From Methylobacterium brachythecii (GTDB taxonomy: Bacteria; Pseudomonadota; Alphaproteobacteria; Rhizobiales; Beijerinckiaceae), in NCBI RefSeq assembly GCF_014196345.1, contig NZ_JACIDN010000003.1, positions 1 to 64,000 of the forward strand: a DNA stretch of 64,000 nt. Direction: 5' to 3'. A program made the position numbers and the translations under genes. This document shows, in pieces, positions 31,630-44,359 of this stretch (within the stretch, counting starts at the first letter, position 1; every line of letters begins with the position of its first letter). The notes beneath the pieces are model-generated. The model ran no database searches. It worked only from the letters and a program-made list of their open reading frames with translations, and was not told the DNA's origin.

Positions 31630-33069
31630 TCAGTGCGTCGTCGTCCCGGGGAAGCCACGGCGCTCGCCAACCTGTGCGATCGGCCAGGGGATGCGCCGCT
31701 CGCTGTCGGCGCCCATCCCGGCGACGAAAGTTCGCACGGTACCGCGGCCTGCAGCCTTGGCAGCGTAGAGGGCGATGTCGGCCTGGGTGAACAGGTCGGA
31801 GGGCGTGCAAGGCCCGTCGACATGGGCGATGCCGACGGAGGCGCCGACGTGCAGGACATGGGCCGCGGACGCCATCGGTTTCGCGAGGCCGGTCACGATC
31901 TCTCGCCCCAGGGTCTCGATGGCGTCCCGTTCGAAAACCGGACCGAGCAGAACTGCGAACTCGTCTCCGCCGATCCGTGCGACGAGCTCGGCTTGCGCGC
32001 AGATCGCGCTCAGCCGGAGAGCGGATTCCTTAAGGCACGCATCGCCGGCCGCGTGACCGAAGCCATCATTGACCTGCTTGAAGCCGTCGAGATCCACCAG
32101 GATCAAGGCCTCGATCGGAGAATGGCCCAGTGGGTCGCCGTCGAGGGTCGCGAAGCGCTCCTCGAATTGCGTTCGGTTGGCGAGGCCGGTCATGGCGTCG
32201 CGTTGCGCGAGGAATCGCGTCTGTTCGAGCTGGAGCTTCTGCTCGGTGATGTCCTGTTTCATCCCGAACAGGCGGAAGGGTCGTCCAGCCCGACAATCGA
32301 CCGCTGCGTTGATCCGGATCCAGCGGTTCGCGCCTCTGGTCGTGGTGATCTCGGCATCGAGCTGGAAGCCGTGGCGCCGTTCGAGCGCTTCTCGGCGGAT
32401 GCGCTCCAGTAATCCGCGCGAGGCGTCGGCATAGCATTCGAGCGATTGCTGGCGAACGAGGCGGCCGCCTCGCGCGATGCCGAACATGTCGTAGACCTGA
32501 CCGCTCCAGGTCAGGCTTTCGTCGTGCAGCGCGCATTCCCACAGGCCGACACGTGCCCCCGTTGCGGCCCGCTCGAAGGTGTCGCGGCTTCGCGCGAACA
32601 TTTCGGCCTGTTTCTCGATCCGTTGCCTCAGGCGCGCGATCGTCACCGCATCGCGCCGGCGCTGGGCGAGGGGAGCGAGTTCGGCCGCCAGGTCCTCGAA
32701 GACGCGCACGTGCTCGGGCGAGAGCCAGCGCGGGTGAGAGTGGAACAGGCTGAGGACTCCGAAGACCTGCCCCGTGTCGGAGAGGAGAGGGATGCCCGCA
32801 AAGAAGCGGATGCGCGCCTTGTCGAGGAACTCGTCCGGCACATCCGCTTCGAAGCCGACGTCCGACACGATGACGGTCTCGGTCGCCGCGAGCCTCTGGA
32901 GGCGATGGATGGTCGAGCTTGCGGCCCGGGCGATCGGCGCGCCGGCGTAGAGCTCGATGGGGCCGACTTCCTCGTCGATCAGACGGAGCTGGGCGGCACG
33001 AACGTAAAAGCTGCAGCGAACGCGCTCCAGCATCGAGGCCAGCGGATCGGATGTGCTGACGGCACTCAC
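31630..33069 (-). CDS. GAF-PAS-GGDEF diguanylate cyclase
   Basis: This 479-residue soluble protein has a GAF-like domain at about 20-150 (LLSDTGQVFGVLSLFH), a PAS domain at about 165-290 (GLWECALHDESLTWSGQVYDMFG, ending DITEQKLQLEQTRF), and a GGDEF domain at about 305-455. The active-site motif is intact (RIGGDEFAVLL), so c-di-GMP synthesis is expected. The usual RxxD inhibitory site before it is absent. No membrane helix was seen. It lies next to the hybrid kinase on the same strand with a 122-bp gap; a functional link is plausible only by proximity. Confidence 0.9.
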   Translation of the reverse strand: MSAVSTSDPLASMLERVRCSFYVRAAQLRLIDEEVGPIELYAGAPIARAASSTIHRLQRLAATETVIVSDVGFEADVPDEFLDKARIRFFAGIPLLSDTGQVFGVLSLFHSHPRWLSPEHVRVFEDLAAELAPLAQRRRDAVTIARLRQRIEKQAEMFARSRDTFERAATGARVGLWECALHDESLTWSGQVYDMFGIARGGRLVRQQSLECYADASRGLLERIRREALERRHGFQLDAEITTTRGANRWIRINAAVDCRAGRPFRLFGMKQDITEQKLQLEQTRFLAQRDAMTGLANRTQFEERFATLDGDPLGHSPIEALILVDLDGFKQVNDGFGHAAGDACLKESALRLSAICAQAELVARIGGDEFAVLLGPVFERDAIETLGREIVTGLAKPMASAAHVLHVGASVGIAHVDGPCTPSDLFTQADIALYAAKAAGRGTVRTFVAGMGADSERRIPWPIAQVGERRGFPGTTTH

Positions 33070-33191
33070 GCCAAGAACGACATTCGTGTGAAGTCTCCGT
33101 CACGCCGGACGGACCGCCCAGCTCACGACTTTTCAAAGACTTAGCGGTGATCCGTTAATCCGCACTTAACCATTGGGAAAACGTGTCGGAG

Positions 33192-35519
<2,328 letters not shown>

Positions 35520-35755
35520 GCTGAAATCCGCGACGTCAATGGGATTTCATCCCTTACGGGCGTTAACGTCTCGTTAGCGAAACTTCGGAGGTCGCCCGTT
35601 CGCGGTGGCCACGCATCACCTGTGCGTCGTCGTACAAGCGCCGATGGTCCGCGCTGGTAGACCCGATGCGGCTGCCGGGTTGCGCGGCGGCGCTCGGCCG
35701 TTTCGCGCGTCCGAGCGATGCCTTAAGAGCGTTTCGACCAAACCGGGAGGATTCG

Positions 35756-37297
35756 ATGAGGTGGCGCCTCGCGCTCTTGGCCGTGATCGTCGCCGGGCTG
35801 GCACTCGCGTCGACCGCACAGGCCGAGACGCGGGTCGCCCTCGTCATCGGGAATTCCGGCTACAGGGCCGTGCCGGCCCTGCCCAATCCCCGCCGCGATG
35901 CAGGGCGCGTCGCTGCCGCGCTTCGCTCTGCCGGCTTCCAGTCCGTCACGGTGTTGGACGATGCCAGCCGTGCCGACATCATCACTGCACTGAACCGGTT
36001 CTCGGACGCCGCCGAACGGGCCGATTGGGCCATCGTCTACTATGCCGGGCACGGAATCGAGATCGGCGGCGCCAACTACCTCATCCCGGTCGACGCACGG
36101 CTGAAGAGCGACCGCGACATCACGGACGAGGCGATCCCGCTGGACCGCGTGCTCCAGGCCATCGAGGCGGCCCACAAGCTGCGCGTCGTCGTGCTCGATG
36201 CCTGCCGCGACAATCCTTTCGCCGGCTCCATGCGCCGGACCATCGCGACGCGCTCGGTTGGCCGAGGTCTCGCCCAGGTCGAGCCGGAGGGCGGTACGCT
36301 GGTCGCCTTCGCGGCCAAGCACGGCCAGACCGCCCTCGACGGCGATGGCGAGAACAGCCCGTTCGCCGAGGCGCTGGCGCGGCGGATCGTGACGCCGGGC
36401 GTGGAGATCAACAAGCTCTTCCGGCTCGTGCGCGACGACGTCATGGCCTCGACCGGGCGGCGCCAGGAGCCCTTCGTCTACGGCTCGCTGCCGGGTGAGG
36501 ACTTCTTCTTCGTCGGCAACAGCCTCGCGACCCAGCCGGCCGTCGCCGGCACAGACTTGCCGGCGAAGCTGCCGAGCACGTCGCCGGCACCCACACCGCC
36601 CGTCGCGCAGAAGCCTGCGCAGGTCGCCGCATTGCCGCCGGCCCAGGATCTGCTGCCGCCGGCGCGGCAATCGACGCCGGATGCGACCAATGCACCGGTC
36701 AACGCGCCGCTCGTCAGCTTCTCGCGCAGCAACAGCGGATGGAGCGCGACGATCTCGCTGCCCGAACCGGCCATCGCCATTTCCTGGCGCCTCGGCGACA
36801 AGGGCGAGTATCAGGAGACGGGCTTCCTCGACGTCATCGACCAGCGTGTCGGGCGCCGCATGCCCAACCCGTCGATCCCTCTCGACATCGACACTCCGGC
36901 GAGCACGCTGAACCTGCGCTACGTCGATGCCGCGGGCGTGACGGTCGGTCCGTTCCCGATCTCGTTCGACCCGAGGGCGGCGCTCTTCAAGGACCAGCGC
37001 AAGATCATCGAGATGGTTGCCGGAAGCTGGCTCTCCTTCCGCGATTTCAACGGGGTGCTGCTCTACTACACGGCGCTGGTCTCCTATCGCTGCGCGATCA
37101 AGGAGCTGCGCATCGGCCTCGACAAGGCCGAGCCGGACCGCGTCATCCCGCTACCGCCCTGCGACGAGGCCAACCCTTTCGCGATCCCGGGCAACTTCAC
37201 GCCCTATTTGAAGGCGCCCCCGGGTACGCGCTCGGCCTCGGCCCAGATCGTCTACCGCGACGGCACGCTGTCGCCCCTGAAGATGTTCCGGCACTGA
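35756..37297 (+). CDS. secreted caspase-like (peptidase C14) protein
   Basis: This 513-residue protein starts at ATG 35756 with GGGAGG upstream. A signal peptide (MRWRLALLAVIVAGLALAS ... AQA) is followed by a caspase p20-like domain at about 24-265. The catalytic His lies in YYAGHGIEIGG and Cys in VVLDACRDNPF. A Pro/Ala-rich linker follows, and then a unique C-terminal domain of about 200 residues (SFSRSNSGWSATISLPEPA ...). This makes it a periplasmic bacterial metacaspase relative. Substrates are unknown. A DUF3053 lipoprotein gene follows 33 bp downstream, probably in the same operon. Confidence 0.88.
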   Translation: MRWRLALLAVIVAGLALASTAQAETRVALVIGNSGYRAVPALPNPRRDAGRVAAALRSAGFQSVTVLDDASRADIITALNRFSDAAERADWAIVYYAGHGIEIGGANYLIPVDARLKSDRDITDEAIPLDRVLQAIEAAHKLRVVVLDACRDNPFAGSMRRTIATRSVGRGLAQVEPEGGTLVAFAAKHGQTALDGDGENSPFAEALARRIVTPGVEINKLFRLVRDDVMASTGRRQEPFVYGSLPGEDFFFVGNSLATQPAVAGTDLPAKLPSTSPAPTPPVAQKPAQVAALPPAQDLLPPARQSTPDATNAPVNAPLVSFSRSNSGWSATISLPEPAIAISWRLGDKGEYQETGFLDVIDQRVGRRMPNPSIPLDIDTPASTLNLRYVDAAGVTVGPFPISFDPRAALFKDQRKIIEMVAGSWLSFRDFNGVLLYYTALVSYRCAIKELRIGLDKAEPDRVIPLPPCDEANPFAIPGNFTPYLKAPPGTRSASAQIVYRDGTLSPLKMFRH

Positions 37298-37330
37298 CGC
37301 CATCTGCCACGCACCAGAGGCCCATCGAGA

Positions 37331-38044
37331 ATGCGACGATTGCCGAATAAGCTCACCCTCGGGCTCACGCTCGCGGCGATGACGGCGCTCGCTGCCTGTG
37401 GCGATCCCGAGCCGGAACAGCGGAAGGCCTTCCTGTCCTTCCTGCAGACTCGGATCATCGACAAGCCGGGTATCCACGTGCCGATCCTGACGCCGGACGA
37501 GCGCAAGGCTTTCGGCCCCTATGCCGAGCACTACGCCGTGATCTCGAACTTCCATAAGGTGATGAACGAGAGCGTCTCGCCGAAGTTTTCGAGCGCGGTC
37601 TCGAAGGCTTCGATCCACTCGGCGGCGGATCTCGCGGCGCGGCGTGATGATTTCAAGATCGCGAAGACGACGATCGGCGAGATGAATGCCGCCCTCGGAG
37701 GCGATCTCACTCAGGCCGATGCCGAGCACGGCAAGCTCAGCCAGCCGGCCGACCTGAAGCCGGTCTACGACAAGGCCTACGATCGGCTGGTGACCTCGGT
37801 GGCTGCGACCTTCCGGGAAATCGCGCCGATCGCCGACAGGGTCTTCGCCGACGCGCTCGACCTCGGCGACTACATCGATCAGCACAAGACCGGCCTGAAG
37901 ATCACCGGCCCCGTGGTGCAGGCCACGGACGCGGCGACGCAGAAAGCGTTCAATGCGAAGCTGCAGGCGCTGCAGAGCAGCCAGCAGGCCGTGAACGCCG
38001 CACAGGCGAAGTTTCGTGAGCTGATCTACGGGGCGGGCAGGTGA
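37331..38044 (+). CDS. DUF3053 family lipoprotein
   Basis: This 237-residue protein starts at ATG 37331 and has a lipobox-type signal (MTALAACGDPEPEQR, lipidated Cys near residue 23). The body is mostly helical, with FLQTRIIDKPGIHVPILTPDE near its start, as in YiaF/DUF3053 proteins. It is probably anchored to the inner or outer membrane facing the periplasm. It follows the caspase-like gene in the same direction, so the pair may act together in the envelope. Confidence 0.85.
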   Translation: MRRLPNKLTLGLTLAAMTALAACGDPEPEQRKAFLSFLQTRIIDKPGIHVPILTPDERKAFGPYAEHYAVISNFHKVMNESVSPKFSSAVSKASIHSAADLAARRDDFKIAKTTIGEMNAALGGDLTQADAEHGKLSQPADLKPVYDKAYDRLVTSVAATFREIAPIADRVFADALDLGDYIDQHKTGLKITGPVVQATDAATQKAFNAKLQALQSSQQAVNAAQAKFRELIYGAGR

Positions 38045-38056
38045 CCCGTACCGAAT

Positions 38057-39019
38057 TCAGGTCTTGCGAGCGACGGTGAAGCGGGCCGCCTCGCGCAGGA
38101 TATGCGCGCGCTCGCCCCAGGGTGCGACGGCCTCCTCGCAGACGCCGACCAGGCGGTCGCATTCGGCGCGGGCGCCGTCGAGGCCGAGCCGGTCGACCAG
38201 GGTCGCCTTGCCGGCATCCTTGTCCTTGCCGGTGGCCTTGCCCATCGCTTCGGGCGACGCCTCGCGGTCGAGGATGTCGTCGGCGACCTGGAAGGCCTGC
38301 CCGAGCGCCTTGCCGTAGCGCAGCAGGGCAGCGCGCTGCTCGCGGTCGGCATGGCCGACGATGGCGCCGGCCTCGACCGAGAAGGCGAGGATCGCGCCGG
38401 TCTTCATGGCCTGCATGCGCAGCGTGTCGTCGACGTCGAGGGAGACCTCACCGAAGCGGCCCTCCGCCGTGAGATCGAGCAACTGGCCGCCGACCATGCC
38501 GCCGAGCCCGGAGGATTTGGCGAGGCCGAGCACGAGATCGGCGCGGATCGCCGGATCGGGCTGCCATTGCGCATCGGCGGTGATCTCGAAGGCCAGCGTC
38601 TGCAGTGCGTCACCGACGAGGATCGCGGTGGCCTCGTCATAAGCCTTGTGGACCGTGGGCTTGCCGCGGCGCAGGTCGTCGTCGTCCATCGCCGGCAGGT
38701 CGTCGTGGACGAGCGAGTAGCAATGCACCAGCTCGACGCCGGCACCGGCCGCCATCGCGCTCCGTTCGGAACCGCCAAGCATCCGGGCCGTTTCGATCGC
38801 GAGGAAGGGGCGCAGGCGCTTGCCGCCGCCGAGAACCGCGTGGCGCATCGCCTCCATCAGGCGCGGCGGCCGGACGATTTCGCCGGCGCGCAGGGTCTCG
38901 TCGAGAAGCGCGACCAGAAAGCGCTCTACGTCATCCGCCACGGTGGCGAGCCTGTGGGTAAACGGTTCGTCGGGGGAGTGCGCCTTGACCGAGGCGTCGG
39001 AACCCTGCGTTGAGGTCAT
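38057..39019 (-). CDS. ispA: (2E,6E)-farnesyl diphosphate synthase
   Basis: This 320-residue protein starts at ATG 39019; a longer form from 39097 adds a basic leader and removes the promoter space shared with mtgA. The first Asp-rich motif is HDDLPAMDDDDLRRG and the second is QVADDILD. AVLGGGKRLRP and the product-binding GGQLLDL region fit short-chain trans-prenyl synthases. It makes farnesyl diphosphate for quinones, hopanoids and carotenoids. It is convergent with the DUF3053 gene and divergent from mtgA. Confidence 0.92.
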   Translation of the reverse strand: MTSTQGSDASVKAHSPDEPFTHRLATVADDVERFLVALLDETLRAGEIVRPPRLMEAMRHAVLGGGKRLRPFLAIETARMLGGSERSAMAAGAGVELVHCYSLVHDDLPAMDDDDLRRGKPTVHKAYDEATAILVGDALQTLAFEITADAQWQPDPAIRADLVLGLAKSSGLGGMVGGQLLDLTAEGRFGEVSLDVDDTLRMQAMKTGAILAFSVEAGAIVGHADREQRAALLRYGKALGQAFQVADDILDREASPEAMGKATGKDKDAGKATLVDRLGLDGARAECDRLVGVCEEAVAPWGERAHILREAARFTVARKT

Positions 39020-39145
39020 CGGTAGAGGCCTGGTTCGGGGATGGGCGCGAGCAGCGTGCTGAGGGTGGAACGCGAGGAGGAGATCCGCCGGCGGCATCCG
39101 CAGGAGCGCAGCCTGCGACGGATCGATCCTGCGCGGCGAAGGACG

Positions 39146-39814
39146 ATGGCACGGCGCATCGCCAGCCTGGCCATGCGTCTCGCCCTCGGAATCGTCGCCC
39201 TCACGCTTGTGCTGACGCTCGTCTATCGCGTGGTGATGCCCGTCTCAACCCCGATGCTGGGGCGATGGTTGACGGGCCAGTCGGTGACTCGGGAGGCGGT
39301 ACCGCTGGAGCGGATCTCGCCGGCCCTGGTTCGCGCCGTCTTCACGGCCGAGGACCAGCGGTTCTGCGTGCACAACGGTGTCGACTGGAAATCGCTGAGC
39401 GAGGTCGTCGAAGACGAGGGCGGCCCGAGCCGCGGCGCCTCGACCATCACCATGCAGACGGTGAAGAACGTCTTCCTGTGGCCTGGCCGCTCCTACATCC
39501 GCAAGGCGATCGAGATTCCGCTCTCGATCTTCGTCGACACCGTCTGGGGCAAGCGGCGCACGATGGAGATCTACCTGAATGTCGCCGAATGGGGCGATGG
39601 CATCTTCGGAGCCGAGGCGGCTGCGCGGCACTGGTTCAACAAGAGCGCCCGCGACCTCAAGCCGTCGGAAGCGATCCTGCTCGCCACGACCTTGCCGAAC
39701 CCGATCGAGCGCGATCCCCGTAAGCCCACCGCCGAGATGAGGGCGAAGGCTGGCCGTATCCAGTCCGCATACGGCGCGATGGACGACTATATCGGCTGTC
39801 TCAAGCCACGATAG
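39146..39814 (+). CDS. mtgA: monofunctional peptidoglycan transglycosylase
   Basis: This GT51 protein is 222 residues from ATG 39146. The frame stays open to ATG 39041, but that start leaves only 21 bp to the divergent ispA gene, so the later one is preferred. A transmembrane helix lies at about 9-29 (MRLALGIVALTLVLTLVYRVV). The glycosyltransferase domain has the catalytic Glu in FTAEDQRFCVHNGVD, then GASTITMQTVKNVFLWPGRS and KRRTMEIYLNVAEWGDGIFG. It polymerises lipid II into glycan strands in the periplasm. Family length is 220-245. Confidence 0.9.
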   Translation: MARRIASLAMRLALGIVALTLVLTLVYRVVMPVSTPMLGRWLTGQSVTREAVPLERISPALVRAVFTAEDQRFCVHNGVDWKSLSEVVEDEGGPSRGASTITMQTVKNVFLWPGRSYIRKAIEIPLSIFVDTVWGKRRTMEIYLNVAEWGDGIFGAEAAARHWFNKSARDLKPSEAILLATTLPNPIERDPRKPTAEMRAKAGRIQSAYGAMDDYIGCLKPR

Positions 39815-39871
39815 CGGCCGTCACGTTCATCCTGTACTGGCTCCAGAAAACCCGAGACAGAGCGGACCCGG

Positions 39872-40537
39872 ATGGCCGAAGACACGACCTTCGAACTCAC
39901 CCTTGAACGGATCGCCCTGATCCGGCGCATGGCGGTCGCCTGGGACGGCACCGAGTCGGGCGCGCCGATCATCCATCCGGACGCACCCTACGGCAGCACC
40001 GACCGCGACGGCGACATCGAGAACGTCACCGGTGACGACGAGGGGCTCGACGAGGAGCATCGCGCGCTCGGCGATGCCCTCGAAGTCTTCGTGCAGAATG
40101 CCGTGCTGAGGCCGGGCCGCTACCAGTACCACAACCCGCTCGCCAAGCTGGCCCCGTCCGAAGTGTTCGACCTGTTTCGCGACGAGGTCACCGGCGAGAC
40201 ACCGGAGCAGATCTCCTTCGAGGTCACGCCGGAGCACCTGAAGCTCATTCCGAATCTCGCGCTGCGCTGGGACGACGAAAACGACGTTCCCGGCGTCGAC
40301 CCCAAGCGGCCCTACGGGGCCATGACCTGGTACACCGTCGAGATGGCCGTGCATCTCGGCGAGGCGCCGCCCAAGGACGACGAGGGCCGGGCGATCCTGT
40401 CGGACGAGCAGGAGGAGCGGTTGATGCGGCTTCACCGCGAGATGCAGCCGGTCCTGCAGATCTTCTTGCGGTCGGCGGATCTGGCACCGGGCATGTTCAG
40501 GCAGCCGGCTGGGACGATCGGGTGGGAGCCCGTCTGA
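39872..40537 (+). CDS. duplicated-repeat hypothetical protein
   Basis: This 221-residue acidic protein is made of two similar halves. Half one reads FELTLERIALIRRMAVAWD ... APYGSTDRDGD ... ALEVFVQNAVLRPGRYQYHNP. Half two reads FEVTPEHLKLIPNLALRWD ... RPYGAMTWYTVEMA ... VLQIFLRSADLAPGMFRQP. The second half keeps the order of all blocks. No signal peptide or cofactor motif is seen. The conserved PYG after an Asp/Pro-rich turn may mark a binding loop. No family name can be given. Confidence 0.75.
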   Translation: MAEDTTFELTLERIALIRRMAVAWDGTESGAPIIHPDAPYGSTDRDGDIENVTGDDEGLDEEHRALGDALEVFVQNAVLRPGRYQYHNPLAKLAPSEVFDLFRDEVTGETPEQISFEVTPEHLKLIPNLALRWDDENDVPGVDPKRPYGAMTWYTVEMAVHLGEAPPKDDEGRAILSDEQEERLMRLHREMQPVLQIFLRSADLAPGMFRQPAGTIGWEPV

Positions 40538-40573
40538 GGCGACGGGCTTCTTCGCTGGAGGGGCCGAGGGGGC

Positions 40574-41827
<1,254 letters not shown>

Positions 41828-42016
41828 CGCATCGGGCGGCCGGGAACCGGCGGCTTAACAGCGGAGTCGCGAGCCGCGCAACCATGCCGGCTGCCCGGCG
41901 TTCACCGGCGAGTCTGCCGGCCTGTGTCTTCCGCTGGCTGCGACGCAAAACGGCCTTGCAGCGGCCACGCTCTCGCAAGACACTACTTAGGCATCAGCTC
42001 TCCGGAGATTCGACGA

Positions 42017-42643
42017 ATGGCGCGGCGGCCGACCCTCGAATTCTGGTACGAGTTCGCGTCAACGTATTCCTATCTCGCGGTGATGCGGATCGAGGCTCTG
42101 GCAGAGGCGGCCGAGGTCGACCTGCGCTGGCGGCCCTTCCTGCTCGGGCCGATCTTCGCCGCGCAGGGCTGGAACAACTCGCCCTTCAACATTTACCCGG
42201 TGAAGGGTCGCAACATGTGGCGCGACCTCGACCGAGAGGCGGCGCGCCTTTCGCTGCCGCCGGTCACTCGGCCCAACCCGTTCCCGCAGAACTCGCTGGT
42301 GGCGACGCGTGTGGCGATCTACGCCGCGGATCAGGACTGGCTGGTGCCTTTCACCAAAGCAGCCTTCGAGGTCTCGTTCGCGAAGGGCTGCTCCATCGCC
42401 GAACCGCAGGCCGTCTCCGCGATCCTCGACGGCCTCGGGCTCGACGGCACCTCGATCCTCAAGGCGGCGACCTCCGACACCAACAAGGGCCGGCTCAAGC
42501 TGGCGGGAGAGGAGGCGCGCTCGCGTGGCATCTACGGCGCGCCAAACTTCCTTGCGGAGGATGGCGAGCTGTTCTGGGGCAACGACCGGCTGGAGCAGGC
42601 ACTCGACTGGGCGCAGGGCAACCGGCCCGGTCGGATGCGCTGA
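42017..42643 (+). CDS. 2-hydroxychromene-2-carboxylate isomerase-like DsbA-family protein
   Basis: This 208-residue protein starts at ATG 42017. EFWYEFASTYSYLAVMRIEAL has the DsbA-fold start with S-T/Y-S-Y in place of the CxxC. LRWRPFLLGPIFAAQGWNNSPFN, the insert helical domain and GIYGAPNFLAEDGELFWGNDRL (cis-Pro region) fit HCCA isomerase/kappa GST relatives. These glutathione-dependent enzymes act in aromatic degradation, but no such genes are nearby, so the substrate is unknown. Confidence 0.85.
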   Translation: MARRPTLEFWYEFASTYSYLAVMRIEALAEAAEVDLRWRPFLLGPIFAAQGWNNSPFNIYPVKGRNMWRDLDREAARLSLPPVTRPNPFPQNSLVATRVAIYAADQDWLVPFTKAAFEVSFAKGCSIAEPQAVSAILDGLGLDGTSILKAATSDTNKGRLKLAGEEARSRGIYGAPNFLAEDGELFWGNDRLEQALDWAQGNRPGRMR

Positions 42644-42827
42644 CACGCGCCGCATTTCGATCGGTACGCCGTCACGTGCCACGATCATCGCGGCACGGAT
42701 AATCCATCTCTCTGTCTAAAAATCCATAACCGTTGTATTCATAGAGGTGATGGCATCGGATCGACTGATGTTGGCGTTCGATTGATCGACATACGTTCAG
42801 AGTTCGTTTTTAATCCAGTGATATAAC

Positions 42828-42857
42828 CTTGCAAATGCAAAATATTGCATTTGCAAG
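42828..42857. promoter_or_regulatory. operator 1, 13-bp perfect inverted repeat
   Basis: The arms CTTGCAAATGCAA (42828-42840) and TTGCATTTGCAAG (42845-42857) are exact reverse complements around AATA. This fits a dimeric helix-turn-helix regulator. Its inner part, ATGCAA-AATA-TTGCAT, recurs 33 bp further on. Confidence 0.75.
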
Positions 42858-42867
42858 CCTCCGAAAT

Positions 42868-42883
42868 ATGCAAAATATTGTAT
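42868..42883. promoter_or_regulatory. operator 2, inner half-site copy
   Basis: ATGCAA-AATA-TTGTAT repeats the inner part of operator 1 with one mismatch. The centre-to-centre distance is 33 bp, about three helical turns, so two dimers could bind on one DNA face. Confidence 0.7.
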
Positions 42884-42974
42884 ATCAGCCGCGGTAACGC
42901 GGCTCGCTGGCGCACGCCATCGGCGGACCTGGAACAAATGCCGGGCGTCAGCGCATCGACGAGGGAGGTCACAC

Positions 42975-44264
42975 ATGGAGATTACGGCCACCGCGCCGAT
43001 CGCGGAGCGCGCAAGCGCGAACCGATGGCTGCAACTGGGCTTCGGCGTCGCCTGCATGGTGGCTGCCGCGAACATCCAATACGCCTGGACGCTCTTCGTC
43101 CCGGAAATTCAGAAGACCTTCGGCTGGGATCGCGCCGCCATCCAAGTCGCGTTCACGATCTTCGTCATCGTCCAGACGTGGCTGACGCCGATCGAGGGAT
43201 ATTTCATCGACAAATACGGCCCGAGTCGCGTGGTGCTGTTCGGCGGCCTGATGACGGGTCTGGCCTGGATCATCAACTCCTACGCGGACTCACTGACGGG
43301 CTTCTATCTCGGCTCCGTCGTCGGCGGCATCGGCGTCGGCTGCGTCTACGCGACCTGCATCAACAACGCCTTGAAGTGGTTTCCGGACAAGCGAGGCTTG
43401 GCGGTTGGCCTCACGGCGGGCGGCTATGGGGCCGGCTCGGCCCTGACCATCCTGCCGATCGCCAACATGATCGCTGCCGGCAGCTACCAACAGGCCTTCT
43501 TCACCTTCGGCCTGATCCAGGGATGCGTGATCATGTTCGCGGCCCTGTTCCTGCGCGGACCGGCGAAGGGCGAAGTGACCTTTTCGACCAAGGTGCTGCA
43601 GAGCCGGCGCGACTACACCCTGCGCGAGGCCCTGAGCCAGCGGGTCTTCTGGGTCATGCTCCTGATGTTCACCTGTACCGTGACGGGTGGCCTAATGGCG
43701 GTCGCGCAACTCGGCGTGATCGCGCAGGATCTGGGTGTGAAGAACTTCCAGGTAAACCTGTACTTCTTCGCCATGGCGGCGCTGCCGTTCGCCCTGATGC
43801 TCGATCGCATCATGAACGGCATCTCCCGCCCGCTTTTCGGCTGGGTGTCCGACCGGATCGGCCGCGAATACACGATGTTCATCGCCTTCTCGCTCGAGGG
43901 CATCGGCATCGTGGCCTTGGGCTATTTCGGCTCGAACCCCTGGGCGTTCGTGATTCTGTCCGGCATCGTGTTCCTGGCCTGGGGTGAGGTCTACTCGCTG
44001 TTCAGCGCAACGGCCGCCGACACCTTCGGTGCGAAGCACATCGGCAAGATCTACGGCGTGCTCTATTGCGCGAAGGGCCTCGCGGCGCTCTTCGTGCCGG
44101 TCGGCAACATCATCATGCAGGCGACCGGAACCTGGGCGACCGTTCTCTACACCGTTGCGGCCTTGGATCTTCTGGCGGCCTTCCTCGCGGTCATGGTGCT
44201 TCGCCCGATGCTCGTACGTCACCACGCGTCCAACGGCTCGCCGATGCCGGTGGCATCTCACTGA
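42975..44264 (+). CDS. oxlT: oxalate/formate antiporter-like MFS transporter
   Basis: This 429-residue protein starts at ATG 42975 with GGGAGG upstream. Twelve membrane helices are predicted. MFS loops are DKYGPSRVVLFGG between helices 2 and 3 and SDRIGREYTMF between 8 and 9. NIQYAWTLFVPEIQKTFGW, PDKRGLAVGLTAGGYGAGSA and IYGVLYCAKGLAALFVP are typical of the OxlT group. Such carriers exchange oxalate for formate. In a methylotroph it could import oxalate, but no oxalyl-CoA genes are within the window, so specificity is inferred. Palindromic operators upstream suggest specific control. Confidence 0.85.
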   Translation: MEITATAPIAERASANRWLQLGFGVACMVAAANIQYAWTLFVPEIQKTFGWDRAAIQVAFTIFVIVQTWLTPIEGYFIDKYGPSRVVLFGGLMTGLAWIINSYADSLTGFYLGSVVGGIGVGCVYATCINNALKWFPDKRGLAVGLTAGGYGAGSALTILPIANMIAAGSYQQAFFTFGLIQGCVIMFAALFLRGPAKGEVTFSTKVLQSRRDYTLREALSQRVFWVMLLMFTCTVTGGLMAVAQLGVIAQDLGVKNFQVNLYFFAMAALPFALMLDRIMNGISRPLFGWVSDRIGREYTMFIAFSLEGIGIVALGYFGSNPWAFVILSGIVFLAWGEVYSLFSATAADTFGAKHIGKIYGVLYCAKGLAALFVPVGNIIMQATGTWATVLYTVAALDLLAAFLAVMVLRPMLVRHHASNGSPMPVASH

Positions 44265-44292
44265 GAGCGTCGCATCAGACGACGACGTCCAA

Positions 44293-44324
44293 GATATCGG
44301 CGACCCGCCCGGGTCGCCGATATC
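44293..44324. terminator. strong hairpin after the transporter gene
   Basis: GATATCGGCGACCC (44293-44306) pairs perfectly with GGGTCGCCGATATC (44311-44324) around GCCC. No T-run follows, so it may act as an RNA-stabilising 3' hairpin or a bidirectional stop rather than a classic terminator. Confidence 0.65.
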
Positions 44325-44359
44325 GAGCACTGTGGATCGATCAAACGCTGGATCGCTCG

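Larger units (their letters stand above)
42644..42974. promoter_or_regulatory. AT-rich regulatory region upstream of the OxlT-like gene
   Basis: This 331-bp gene-free stretch is markedly AT-rich from about 42,700 to 42,885. Two inverted-repeat operators with the same AATA centre lie at 42828-42857 and 42868-42883. The start of the transporter (ATG 42975) is preceded by GGGAGG. No frame in it is convincing. Confidence 0.7.
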
